In this document: in pieces, positions 53,923 to 61,095 of the stretch
Layout: every line of letters begins with the position of its first letter
How positions within the stretch are numbered: position 1 is the stretch's first letter
NCBI GenBank assembly: GCA_026196495.1
Contig: JAPHSY010000035.1
Location: 1 to 61,095 of the forward strand
Source of the DNA: Magnetovibrio sp.
GTDB lineage: Bacteria > Pseudomonadota > Alphaproteobacteria > Rhodospirillales > Magnetovibrionaceae
Direction of reading: 5' to 3'
DNA length: 61,095 bases
Program-made: the position numbers and the translations under genes
Notes under the pieces: generated by a model
The model's input: the letters and a program-made list of their open reading frames with translations, nothing else
What the model was told of the DNA's origin: nothing
Databases searched by the model: none

Positions 53923-54960
53923 TTATTGATCGAACGCGACCTTGTCCATCAATTTTGTCGCAGCTGTCTGTGCGGCGACGACGTCTGCCAGGTTGCGGTC
54001 ATCAGCTTTGAACTTGCCCCAGCTTGCAACCAGCGGATCCATCTTGATGCCGGCCTTGAGCGGGTATTCAAAGTTAGCGGAAGAGTAGATGGTTTGTGCT
54101 TCGTTAGAAGATAGGAAGGCTAAGAATTTTGCTGCCAGTTCCGGTTGTTTTGAAGCTTTGGTAATTGCACCGGTGGAAACGTTTACGTGGGTGCCACGGT
54201 CAGCTTGGTTTGGGAATATGATGTTTACGGAAGCCGCCCATTCTTTTTGCTCGGGCTTTTTCTCGTTGGTAATCATTTTACCGAAGTAGTAGCTGTTGCC
54301 CAGCGATACATCGCACTCGCCTTCTTTGATGGCCTTGACTTGGGCGCGGTCATTACCTTGGGGCTTGCGGGCCAAGTTGGCTTTCAAGCCGCGCGCCCAT
54401 TCTTCAGCCGCAGCTTCACCCTTCGCAGCAATGATGGATGCTGTAAGCGTGACGTTGTAGGGGTGTTTCCCTGAACGGGTGCAAACGCGACCTTTCATGT
54501 GTGGCTTGGCAAGGTCTTCGTAAGAGGTAAGCTCACCAGGTTTGACGCGGGTTTTTGAAGCGTATACGGCACGGGCACGCATGGTTAGACCAGTCCACAT
54601 GCCGTTTGGTGCGCGGTATTGACTGGGGACGTTCTTTTCCAGTTCCGCACTTTTGATGGGTTGCAGCAGGTTTTCTTTTTCAAATTGGGCAATTTGACTG
54701 ACGTCAGCGGTTAAAACCACGTCAGCAGGGCTGTTCATACCTTCGGATTGCAAGCGTTGCAGCAAACCTTTTTTCGAAAAGACGATGTTCACTTTCGTGC
54801 CAGTTTCTTTTTCAAACGCTTTGACCAGCGGATCGATTAAGAAAGCTTGGCGATATGAATAGACATTCAGCTCAGCAGCTTGTGCATGGGGGGCGGCAAT
54901 GAAGGATGACAGAGCAATACCGGCGGCGGCGATGCTGAAAGAAAGTGTGCGGGCGATCAT
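53923..54960 (-). CDS. fbpA: Periplasmic ferric-iron-binding protein
   Basis: 345 aa. A Sec signal peptide (MIARTLSFSIAAAGIALSSF...AQA) precedes the mature ELNVYSYRQAFLIDPL. The fold is a type 2 extracellular solute-binding protein of the FutA/FbpA class. GNSYYFGKM contains the adjacent tyrosines that bind Fe(III), and TRSGKHPYNV is a usual segment. It hands Fe(III) to FbpB. AGGAT precedes ATG 54960. It heads the iron operon, downstream of two Fur-like sites. Confidence 0.92.
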   Translation of the reverse strand: MIARTLSFSIAAAGIALSSFIAAPHAQAAELNVYSYRQAFLIDPLVKAFEKETGTKVNIVFSKKGLLQRLQSEGMNSPADVVLTADVSQIAQFEKENLLQPIKSAELEKNVPSQYRAPNGMWTGLTMRARAVYASKTRVKPGELTSYEDLAKPHMKGRVCTRSGKHPYNVTLTASIIAAKGEAAAEEWARGLKANLARKPQGNDRAQVKAIKEGECDVSLGNSYYFGKMITNEKKPEQKEWAASVNIIFPNQADRGTHVNVSTGAITKASKQPELAAKFLAFLSSNEAQTIYSSANFEYPLKAGIKMDPLVASWGKFKADDRNLADVVAAQTAATKLMDKVAFDQ

Positions 54961-55038
54961 CTTGATATCCTACTGTTTGTTGGGGCCTCGGGGGAGGTCC
55001 GATTGATTGTGCGTTGCAATATTAGTTTAGAACGATTT

Positions 55039-55057
55039 GAAGGTGATAATCATTCTC
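55039..55057 (-). promoter_or_regulatory. Fur-box-like site 1
   Basis: GAAGGTGATAATCATTCTC matches 15 of 19 positions of the classical Fur box GATAATGATAATCATTATC, including the central TGATAATCATT. It is about 80-100 bp upstream of fbpA, so Fe-Fur is expected to repress the operon when iron is sufficient. In alphaproteobacteria Irr or RirA sites look different, so Fur is the better call. Confidence 0.7.
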
Positions 55058-55086
55058 AACTTCTGATTCCGGAACCTATAGCGACT

Positions 55087-55105
55087 GATAATGATTTGCA
55101 ACAAC
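55087..55105 (-). promoter_or_regulatory. Fur-box-like site 2
   Basis: GATAATGATTTGCAACAAC matches the first nine bases of the Fur box exactly and 13 of 19 overall. It is 30 bp from site 1, suggesting two Fur dimers on the fbpA promoter. The rest of the 54961-55280 gap shows no gene; the promoter of fliX must also lie on its right side, but I see no clear sigma-54 match there. Confidence 0.5.
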
Positions 55106-55280
55106 AAAAATACTAAATTTTGAAAAATCTTGAATTGATTCTGTACTTAGGCTTTGGAAGGGCAAAAAAGAATGCTTCAACCGTTGTTTAACCAAATGGG
55201 CTCATGCTCTATGATGATTAAAAGGTCGAGTCTCCCGGCGCGGCTATACGACAGATTAGATTAAGTGAGAAGCTTTCACG

Positions 55281-55727
55281 ATGAAGGTCGGAAACGTTGG
55301 TCAAAGCAAAGGTGTGAGCGGCACGAAGTCCAAAAAAGGGACTTCGGGTGCAGGCTCATCTGCGTTTGCTGATCAATTGCGTGGGGCTTCTGGTGGATCT
55401 GATGTTGCTGCAACTGAAACTGGGGTCGTCGATACAGCAGCTCTAGATGGTGTTGATGCACTGTTGGCGATGCAGGAAGTGGGTAATTCCACAGAAGAGC
55501 AAAACCGCAAGCAGGCGCATACATACGGCATGGACTTATTGGATCGTTTGACATCAATTCAAGATGCCCTGCTTCGGGGGGCGATTCCAAAAGAAAACCT
55601 CATGGACTTAGCCCGACGTATGCGTGAAGGACGCGCCAAGGTGCAAGATCCACGTCTTAATGACATTTTGAGTGAGATTGAGTTGCGCGCTGAAGTTGAG
55701 ATAGCAAAATTTACACGCAACAGCTGA
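55281..55727 (+). CDS. fliX: Flagellar assembly regulator FliX
   Basis: 148 aa. The C-terminal half has the FliX pattern LLDRLTSIQDALLRGAIP, then LARRMREGR, then DPRLNDILSEIELRAEVEIAKF. The N-terminal 45 residues are a low-complexity Gly/Ser/Ala segment, and ALLAMQEVGN lies between. FliX is an alphaproteobacterial cytoplasmic protein that partners with the sigma-54 activator FlbD to link basal-body assembly to late gene transcription. No FlbD gene is in the window. GTGAGAAG lies upstream of ATG 55281. Confidence 0.87.
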   Translation: MKVGNVGQSKGVSGTKSKKGTSGAGSSAFADQLRGASGGSDVAATETGVVDTAALDGVDALLAMQEVGNSTEEQNRKQAHTYGMDLLDRLTSIQDALLRGAIPKENLMDLARRMREGRAKVQDPRLNDILSEIELRAEVEIAKFTRNS

Positions 55728-55906
55728 TTTCTGGTTCAATTCATAAGGTTAATGAGGCCGTTAAGCCTGCTTTTAGGGGGAGGTTTGGTCGGTTTATCCC
55801 TTAAAACACGATTTTTTCCACAAAGAATGTGAAACGCCTCTTGCCTCAGCGCGGCTGCTTTCATATATTCCGCGCGAATTACAACCTAGGGGGACATAGG
55901 TCGAAC

Positions 55907-56323
55907 ATGAACGTTACACTTCCTCCCGATTATAAACCCTCTCCTAAAGAGGAGTTTATGAATCCGATGATGCTTGAATATTTCCGCCAAAAACTTTTGG
56001 ATTGGAAAGGTGAGCTTCTTAAGGAATCCAACGAAACTTTGGAACACCTGTCAGAGGGTGGAGTCCAGGAACCTGATATCGCAGACCGGGCGTCGATTGA
56101 AACAGATCGGGCTTTGGAGCTGCGTACGCGTGATCGTGCGCGCAAGTTGATTGCTAAAATTGACGAAGCGTTGGAACGCATTGCTGATGGGTCATATGGC
56201 TTGTGTGAAGATACACATGAACCCATTTCAATCCCACGTCTTGAGGCACGCCCAATTGCGACATTGTCTATTGATGCGCAGGAACGTCATGAACGGATGG
56301 AAAAAACCCACCGCGACGACTGA
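55907..56323 (+). CDS. dksA: RNA polymerase-binding transcription factor DksA
   Basis: 138 aa. The coiled-coil region is at about 20-95, and the tip region holds IADRASIETDRALELRTRDR. The C-terminal zinc-finger region reads SYGLCEDTHEPISIPRLEARP and ATLSIDAQERHE. Only one of the four zinc-ligand cysteines of the E. coli protein remains, as is usual for alphaproteobacterial DksA. The protein binds the RNA polymerase secondary channel and works with ppGpp. AGG is 6 nt before ATG 55907. It has its own terminator. Confidence 0.9.
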   Translation: MNVTLPPDYKPSPKEEFMNPMMLEYFRQKLLDWKGELLKESNETLEHLSEGGVQEPDIADRASIETDRALELRTRDRARKLIAKIDEALERIADGSYGLCEDTHEPISIPRLEARPIATLSIDAQERHERMEKTHRDD

Positions 56324-56342
56324 TCATTCACGTAAATAAACT

Positions 56343-56378
56343 AAAAAGGCCGGGGCTTACGCTTCGGCCTTTTTTTGT
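56343..56378 (+). terminator. Intrinsic terminator after dksA
   Basis: A stem AAAAAGGCCG/CGGCCTTTTT with a 12-nt loop and a run of seven or more T residues on the plus strand, 20 bp after the dksA stop. The A-rich left arm could make it work on both strands. Confidence 0.85.
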
Positions 56379-56404
56379 GGATTATTTGTGAAGGTACAAA
56401 AAAA

Positions 56405-56429
56405 AGGCCGGTGTAAAAAACACCGGCCT
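56405..56429 (-). terminator. Intrinsic terminator after flgH
   Basis: A perfect 10-bp stem AGGCCGGTGT/ACACCGGCCT with a 5-nt loop. Read on the minus strand it is followed by a long T run, so it ends the flgF-flgG-flgA-flgH transcript converging on dksA. Confidence 0.85.
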
Positions 56430-56438
56430 GTAAGTTTG

Positions 56439-56472
56439 TTGGAATTGGCGGGGACGGCCCGCCAATTCCAAA
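56439..56472 (-). repeat. Perfect 14-bp hairpin near flgH 3' end
   Basis: TTGGAATTGGCGGG (56439-56452) is matched exactly by its reverse complement at 56459-56472, with a 6-nt loop. It lies between the flgH stop and the terminator at 56405-56429 but lacks its own T run. It may protect the mRNA 3' end or help termination. Confidence 0.65.
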
Positions 56473-56491
56473 CGGGAACGATCAAAGCAAC

Positions 56492-57253
56492 TCAGAACGG
56501 GAATAGAATGTCGAAGAGTTGCATACCCCAGCGCGGTTGCTGGAGATCGCTAAGTGTCCCGCGGCCGCCATAGGCCACGCGCATCTCAGCAATTTTGGTG
56601 TGTTCTACAGTATTGTCGGCATCGATGTCACCGGGACGAACCACGCCGCTTAACTCCAATTCACGCATTTCAGAGTTAACAGCCACTTCTTGGCGTCCCA
56701 AAATGACCAATGCACCATTGGGAAGAATTTGTGTCACAACGGCGGCAAAAGTCAGGCTGACCGTTTCAGAGCGGTCGATGGTGCCATCTCCAGAGGTGCT
56801 GTGAACATTGCCAAAGTTGGCCGTGTTTACAGGATCAAAGCCGTTGGGCAAGTTGTTCTTCGCAAACTTTTGTGGATAGCCCAGCAGAGCTGAAATATCG
56901 GAATCCTCACGGTCGGTGCGATCCCGTTCAGTTTTGTTTGCCAATTTTGCGCTGTCGTTTAATGCCAAGTTTACGGTGACAATGTCACCAACTTCTTTTG
57001 CTCGGTGATCTTTGAAAAAGGCTTTAGCCCCTGGGCGCCACAATGAATTGTGATTAACTGTGACTTCCTTCGGCGTCGGCATCGGCATGCTGACCGGGCG
57101 GTAACTTGGCATAACCGTTGGGTTGGTGATTTGTGATAGCTCCGGTCCGTCGCCAATTTGCGAAATTCGCGACACAGTGTTGCATGCTGACAGTGAGGTT
57201 AAAACTGCGGTGGTCAGTACTACAGTTTTGAGGGTGGAGATGGTCCGTTTCAT
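56492..57253 (-). CDS. flgH: Flagellar L-ring protein FlgH
   Basis: 253 aa lipoprotein. A signal peptide ends in the lipobox LSAC, so Cys 24 should be acylated. The mature part has SLWRPGAKAFFKDHRAKEVGDIVTV, AVVTQILPNGALVILGRQEV, and GVVRPGDIDADNTV, all FlgH landmarks. It forms the L ring in the outer membrane. The gene starts 17 bp after flgA with AAGGAGAG before ATG 57253, and it is the last of the flgF-flgG-flgA-flgH run. Confidence 0.94.
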   Translation of the reverse strand: MKRTISTLKTVVLTTAVLTSLSACNTVSRISQIGDGPELSQITNPTVMPSYRPVSMPMPTPKEVTVNHNSLWRPGAKAFFKDHRAKEVGDIVTVNLALNDSAKLANKTERDRTDREDSDISALLGYPQKFAKNNLPNGFDPVNTANFGNVHSTSGDGTIDRSETVSLTFAAVVTQILPNGALVILGRQEVAVNSEMRELELSGVVRPGDIDADNTVEHTKIAEMRVAYGGRGTLSDLQQPRWGMQLFDILFPF

Positions 57254-57270
57254 GGGTCTCTCTCCTTCTT

Positions 57271-58242
57271 CTAGCGCATCGCCAGGTTGACGGGGGCATC
57301 AACACGGGCCTGTCCAGGTCCGGTGATGACGGCCTCAACCACGGTGCGGGTTTGACTGTTGGTGATACGGATGGTGTCGCCATTGGCGCCAGATTCTAAG
57401 GCCTTGCCTTTGGTGGTCAGCCGCATGATCGGGGTAGACAACACCATAGTGACACTATCGCCCTTTGATACGGACAAGGGGCGACGGATATCACTTTCCG
57501 AAATGGGTTTGCCTACTGAAATGCCACGCTTTGCAGCCATACCGACAAGACGATCCAAGTCAGTGACGGCATTGCGTGACAGGCGTGCTTGCGGCAATTC
57601 AAGCCATTCAACATCACCAGCGCGAATGATATCACCACGCATTATGCGTTTGGTCAAAACGGGGACTTCGGTCATGCGTTCCAACCGGCCGGTCACGCGG
57701 CGACGTTCGTCTTTGCCATTGCCCCAAGCCATGATTGCACTAAAACGGCCATTGGCATTGTCAAAGTTGATTTGCTCAATCCCCAGAAGGTAATTCTCAC
57801 CAACGGGAAGGTGCAGGCGAAATGAACGGTTGGCCAGAACTACACGGGCATTGGCATCTCCGCCTTCTGCGACCAAACGTTCGTGTAGGATGGTTTCAAT
57901 TTCGGATTTGGTAATAATTTGGCTGTCGCGTTCAATGACGATACGTTCTGCAGCCGAAGCCGGACGCCAGTTGAGTTTAAAAGCCAAAGCGACACGTTTG
58001 AGCCAGCGGGCATCAAACACCGAACGCGAACCGGGGCGAGGGGAGTAGGCGATAACGCGTTCTGCATATTCGCCCGTACCTTGGAACACATCGCCCAGGC
58101 GGATCACGCCGTTTTCGATGACAACGTGGTTGTTCAATGAAACGAACTTGATGTCGTCTACATCGGTTGCTTTTTTCCCTGCTGCGAATGCAGGAGAGCC
58201 GAGCAATATAACCAGACCAAATAGGATGGTGAGCAGTTTCAT
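57271..58242 (-). CDS. flgA: Flagellar P-ring assembly chaperone FlgA
   Basis: 323 aa from ATG 58242 (MKLLTILFGLVIL), chosen because GGAGG lies 7 nt upstream; ATG 58254 adds four residues. The signal peptide ends near SPAFA. The C-terminal SAF-type domain has VPVLTKRIMRGDIIRAGDVEW, RLVGMAAKRGISVGKPI and VITGPGQARVDAPV. FlgA is a periplasmic chaperone for FlgI. Its N-terminal half is longer than in E. coli, as in other alphaproteobacteria. Confidence 0.9.
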   Translation of the reverse strand: MKLLTILFGLVILLGSPAFAAGKKATDVDDIKFVSLNNHVVIENGVIRLGDVFQGTGEYAERVIAYSPRPGSRSVFDARWLKRVALAFKLNWRPASAAERIVIERDSQIITKSEIETILHERLVAEGGDANARVVLANRSFRLHLPVGENYLLGIEQINFDNANGRFSAIMAWGNGKDERRRVTGRLERMTEVPVLTKRIMRGDIIRAGDVEWLELPQARLSRNAVTDLDRLVGMAAKRGISVGKPISESDIRRPLSVSKGDSVTMVLSTPIMRLTTKGKALESGANGDTIRITNSQTRTVVEAVITGPGQARVDAPVNLAMR

Positions 58243-58253
58243 AACAGCCTCCA

Positions 58254-59039
58254 TTACCTCAGTGACGTCAAGGTGCCCATCATGTCGTCCGAAGTCTGAA
58301 TGACTTTGGAGTTCATTTCATAAGCACGCTGTGCGGAGATGAGGTTAGAGATCTCTTCAACCGCGTTGACATTAGAGGTTTCCAAGAAGCCCTGCAAAAT
58401 TGTGCCGTAACCTGTGGATCCAGGTGCGGCGGTGGTGGCGTTACCAGATGCAGGTGTTTCCAGATATAGGTTAGAGCCAATGGATTCCAGACCAGCATCA
58501 TTGGGGAAAATGGCAGTCTGGATTTGGCCGACGTTGGAATAGGACACTTGGCCGTCTAATTTGACCAAGACTTCACCTGATGTGTTGATCGCAACATCCA
58601 CGGCATTACTGGGGACCGTAATGTTGGGCTGAATGGCATAACCGTCATGGGTGACCAATTGACCATCAGCGTTCAGCTGGAACGTACCATCGCGGGTGTA
58701 GCCTGTGTCACCGTTGGGCATTTGAACTTGAAAGAAGCCACGGCCTTGGATTGCTAAGTCAAAGGCGTTATCTGTCGGGTTTAAGTTGCCCTGTTCGTGA
58801 ATACGATAAACCGCGGCAAGCTTGACACCTAAGCCCAGTTGCACACCGGATGGAACAATGTCACCAGCGTCTGATGATGTGGAACCGACACGACGCAGAT
58901 TTTGATACAAAAGATCGTGGAACTCCGTGCGGCGACGCATGTAGCCGGTGGTGTTCATGTTGGCGAGGTTGTTGGAGATGACCTCGACGTTGCGTTGTTG
59001 AGCCAACATGCCTGTGGCTCCGATGCTCAGTGATCTCAT
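58254..59039 (-). CDS. flgG: Flagellar distal rod protein FlgG
   Basis: 261 aa, the usual length. MRSLSIGATGMLAQQRNVEV and NNLANMNTTGYMRRR are the conserved N-terminal rod motif; GRGFFQVQMPNGDTGYTRDG and the C-terminal SNVNAVEEISNLISAQRAYEMNSKVIQTSD are typical of FlgG. It forms the distal rod. AAAGGA precedes ATG 59039. It lies between flgF (82-bp gap) and flgA. Confidence 0.95.
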   Translation of the reverse strand: MRSLSIGATGMLAQQRNVEVISNNLANMNTTGYMRRRTEFHDLLYQNLRRVGSTSSDAGDIVPSGVQLGLGVKLAAVYRIHEQGNLNPTDNAFDLAIQGRGFFQVQMPNGDTGYTRDGTFQLNADGQLVTHDGYAIQPNITVPSNAVDVAINTSGEVLVKLDGQVSYSNVGQIQTAIFPNDAGLESIGSNLYLETPASGNATTAAPGSTGYGTILQGFLETSNVNAVEEISNLISAQRAYEMNSKVIQTSDDMMGTLTSLR

Positions 59040-59120
59040 TGTTCCGTCCTTTCGCTCTTTGGCGTTTATCTTTTGTGTGCCGGAGGCCTGTTTTTATTAT
59101 TTGGCCTCTACAGCTTGGTC

Positions 59121-59864
59121 TTAGTTTGATGATACTTTGGCCAGTTCCGTGATGGCCTTGCGAATGCGTTCGTCTTCTTTGTCGATCATTTTTTGCACGC
59201 TTTTGTATCGGCGGTTGACCTCGATCATGCGGGTCATTTCCAAAACACTTTCGACGTTGGATTTTTCCAAGGCGTATTGTGCTACGTGAGGGGCTGCGAC
59301 GGGTGTTGCAGCTTGGTCTGTGGTGTACATGCCGTTGGCGGCGCGTTGTAGGCCCATTTCGTTGGCAAATTCTACGATTTGCAATTTTCCAACTTGGCCA
59401 TTTTCGGTAGAAATCGTGCCATCACTGTTGAACACGATAGATGTGTCTTCGGGTGAAAAGAAAATCGGAGCGCCTGCATCGGTTAAAATCGGTAGGCCAG
59501 CTTGGGTCACCAGTTGTCCGGTGTTGTCCAACCGGAAGTTACCGTTGCGGGTGTACTGCAAAGTGTCATTAGGCCCTTGAACGGCAAAGTAGCCTTTACC
59601 GTGAATGGCAACATCCAAGGTATTGCCTGTTTGTTCGATGGGGCCATCTTGGATGTTGCGGTATGATGCAATATCACGGGTGAAGGCCAAGTTTTGGTCA
59701 GCAATAAAATCACCAGACTTGGATTTTGTAAGGTGATCCACAAACATCATTCGTTCACCCTTGTAGGCGGTGGTGTTCATGTTGGCCAAATTGTTGGCGA
59801 TGGTACTCATTTCCCGACGCAACGCCCCTTGGCGTGATAGCGCGATATATCCTGTAGTTTCCAT
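59121..59864 (-). CDS. flgF: Flagellar proximal rod protein FlgF
   Basis: 247 aa. It has the rod-family N-terminus GYIALSRQGALRREM with NNLANMNTTAYKGERM, GKGYFAVQGPNDTLQYTRNGNF, and a C-terminal EKSNVESVLEMTRMIEVNRRYKSVQKMID. It differs from FlgG by the shorter middle and the lysine-rich end, as expected for FlgF. It is the first gene of the minus-strand rod/ring operon and has a sigma-54 promoter about 80 bp upstream. Confidence 0.93.
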   Translation of the reverse strand: METTGYIALSRQGALRREMSTIANNLANMNTTAYKGERMMFVDHLTKSKSGDFIADQNLAFTRDIASYRNIQDGPIEQTGNTLDVAIHGKGYFAVQGPNDTLQYTRNGNFRLDNTGQLVTQAGLPILTDAGAPIFFSPEDTSIVFNSDGTISTENGQVGKLQIVEFANEMGLQRAANGMYTTDQAATPVAAPHVAQYALEKSNVESVLEMTRMIEVNRRYKSVQKMIDKEDERIRKAITELAKVSSN

Positions 59865-60368
59865 CTGACTAGCCTTTGGTTTTGATCGTTACCGTTTCCG
59901 TCTGTTGCCACGATTTTTTAAGTGGCATTTGCTTGTTACATTGCAGAGACTGTGCCAATCAAATAAACCATGTGAATACAATGTGTTATGCTGTTTTTAG
60001 GGGTGTTTTTTAGTGGGTAGAAAACAGCATCCGGCACGGCCTGCCCGGCAGAACTTGCCCACGGTGCTTTGAGTTGGGCTGGTTCGAGGCATTTAACGCA
60101 GTGCTGATACGAGAATGGTTCACACGTTGGTGATCACTTAGGTCTTTGAGGTTTTTGGATTCGCGACCATTTTGGGAATAAGAAGTTTTTTTGAGTTGAA
60201 GATGGATGTGCAAAAACCCTTGGTTTTCTTGGGTTAGTCAACCCCTTGTTAACCATCCGCGCTTTAATGTGGTGAGCTGAGTTATGTTGCTCAGGGTGCA
60301 AGTGTTGTTTATGGGCTTGCTCCCGGTGCCGTATTAGTGGCGCAAGGTAAGCAAAAAACGGAGACGGC
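59865..60368. other. 504-bp divergent region between flgF and fliL
   Basis: There is no convincing gene. It holds the flgF sigma-54 promoter (59941-59958) and an inverted repeat ATGCTGTTTT/AAAACAGCAT (59988-59997 and 60021-60030, 23-nt spacer) that could bind a regulator. A weak sigma-54-like match for fliL lies at 60076-60092 (TGGCTGG, then GC 10 nt after GG). The segment before fliL is otherwise unremarkable. Confidence 0.45.
59941..59958 (-). promoter_or_regulatory. Sigma-54 promoter for flgF operon
   Basis: On the minus strand TTGGCACAGTCTCTGCAA has a perfect TTGGCAC at -24, exactly 10 nt between GG and GC, and CTGCA at -12. It is about 77 bp upstream of the flgF ATG. Confidence 0.8.
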
Positions 60369-60932
60369 ATGGCCGACGAGGAACTCGACGAGGATTTAGA
60401 AGAAGACATCGAAGACGGTGAATTCGATGACGAAGAGAGTGAGGGTGATGGTGGTGCCGGACGAAAGCGCCTGCTGATCGTAGTTGCTGCCGTATTGGTG
60501 TTGATTCTTGGTGGTGCAGCTGCGGCTTATTTTACCGGCTTACTTCAGCCTGTAATTGATATGCTATCAGGTGGTGAAAGTGCGGAGGCGATCGAAGAAG
60601 TCGAAGAAACCCAAATCATTTCTGGCGATGCAGTGTTTTACGATTTGCAGGAAATGTTGGTGAATATCAATACTGGCGGACGCAAAGCGGTTTACTTGAA
60701 AATCCGCGTTAGCTTGGAATTAGAAAGCAGCGATGACATCACTAAGATTGAAGAGATGATGCCGCGTATTGTTGATAATTTTCAAATCTATCTGCGGGAA
60801 TTGCGGATTGAAGATTTGAAAGGCTCAGCCGGCATGTATCGGTTGAGAGAAGAATTGTTGAAGCGCGTGAATGTGGCGGTGGCTCCTGCTGTCGTCAATG
60901 ATGTGCTGTTTAAGGAAATGTTGGTCCAATAG
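60369..60932 (+). CDS. fliL: Flagellar basal body-associated protein FliL
   Basis: 187 aa. A very acidic cytoplasmic N-terminus (about 1-32, Asp/Glu-rich) is followed by KRLLIVVAAVLVLILGGAAAAYF, a single membrane helix, and a periplasmic domain with YDLQEMLVNINTGGRKAVYLKIRVSLEL and VDNFQIYLRELRIEDLKGSAGMYRLREEL, the FliL core. FliL surrounds the stator and supports torque. GGAG precedes ATG 60369. A probable fliM follows 25 bp later, as in other alphaproteobacteria. Confidence 0.93.
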   Translation: MADEELDEDLEEDIEDGEFDDEESEGDGGAGRKRLLIVVAAVLVLILGGAAAAYFTGLLQPVIDMLSGGESAEAIEEVEETQIISGDAVFYDLQEMLVNINTGGRKAVYLKIRVSLELESSDDITKIEEMMPRIVDNFQIYLRELRIEDLKGSAGMYRLREELLKRVNVAVAPAVVNDVLFKEMLVQ

Positions 60933-60957
60933 GACTGCGTGAGGTTAGGTCGAAGCG

Positions 60958-61095
60958 ATGACAACGCCCGGAGAAGATGTCGATCAAGACGCCATGGCAG
61001 CGGCATGGGAAGCCGCCATGGGCGGCGGCGATGACGATGGCGGCGGCGGTGATGCTGGCGGCGGTGGCGATGAAGGTGACGATCTAGCGGCCGAA
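60958..61095 (+). CDS. fliM: Probable flagellar motor switch protein FliM, N-terminus (partial)
   Basis: The 46 codons at the window edge begin MTTPGEDVDQDAMAAAWEAAM and run into a long Gly/Asp-rich linker. This fits the N-terminal segment of alphaproteobacterial FliM or FliN; FliM is preferred because it normally follows fliL. AGGT lies upstream of ATG 60958. The body of the protein is outside the window, so the call rests mainly on gene order. Confidence 0.65.
   Translation, partial: MTTPGEDVDQDAMAAAWEAAMGGGDDDGGGGDAGGGGDEGDDLAAE

Noticed and set aside
51022-54960. Iron importer as part of a magnetosome system
   Set aside because: The genes are ordinary FbpABC with Fur-like sites; no mam or mms genes are visible in the window.
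55907-56323. DksA has lost three of four zinc-finger cysteines
   Set aside because: A cysteine-poor finger of this form is common in alphaproteobacterial DksA, so it is not a novelty.
60338-60352. GG-N10-GC sigma-54-like motif just before fliL
   Set aside because: It ends only about 16 bp before the ATG, leaving almost no leader and no room for the ribosome site, and the -12 half is AAGCA.

Overview
The window appears to come from a flagellated alphaproteobacterium, most likely a marine Rhodospirillales-type organism with roughly balanced base composition (judged by eye, not counted). The evidence is the alphaproteobacteria-specific flagellar genes flaF, flbT and fliX, a DksA with only one of the four zinc-finger cysteines, the flgF-flgG-flgA-flgH block beside fliL and a probable fliM, and sigma-54 type promoters in front of flagellar operons. 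No rRNA, tRNA, CRISPR array, transposase or integrase was seen.

Positions 1-200 hold the last 33 codons of a flagellin gene and its terminator. Positions 240-40761 are a dense carbohydrate-biosynthesis island of about 36 genes in several divergent and convergent blocks. It encodes a DXS-like thiamine-diphosphate enzyme and two complete split transketolases. It also has Fe- and Zn-type alcohol dehydrogenases, three ATP-grasp ligases, three radical SAM enzymes (one with a B12-binding domain), and at least five methyltransferase domains. Further members are a cupin, a UDP-galactopyranose-mutase-like flavoenzyme, a GH57-like protein, a 2OG-Fe(II) oxygenase with its LIC12192-family partner, several SDR sugar-nucleotide enzymes, a class III aminotransferase, and PseB-, PseG- and NeuB-like proteins. 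Several proteins are unusual fusions: nucleotidyltransferase-like with methyltransferase, cytidylyltransferase with PseG, HAD with APH kinase, and nucleotidyltransferase with PfkB. No glycosyltransferase, flippase or polymerase could be named with confidence. My inference is that the island makes one or more unusual activated sugars (nonulosonic-like, branched or C-methylated), plausibly for flagellin or cell-surface decoration. It lies between flagellin and flaF/flbT, and its pseB-neuB genes run directly downstream of flbT.

Positions 40803-50823 are late flagellar genes on the minus strand: flgE with its own sigma-54 promoter and terminator; flgI-flgJ-flgN-flgK-flgL behind another sigma-54 promoter; then flaF, an unnamed flagellin-like coiled-coil gene, and flbT. 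FlgL, FlgK and FlgE all carry extra beta-rich inserts, and the FlgL insert is a threefold internal repeat.

Positions 51022-55105 are a ferric-iron ABC importer operon (fbpA-fbpB-fbpC, minus strand) with two Fur-box-like sites upstream and a hairpin between fbpA and fbpB. Positions 55281-61095 return to flagellar genes: fliX and dksA on the plus strand, flgF-flgG-flgA-flgH on the minus strand behind a sigma-54 promoter, then fliL and the start of a probable fliM on the plus strand.
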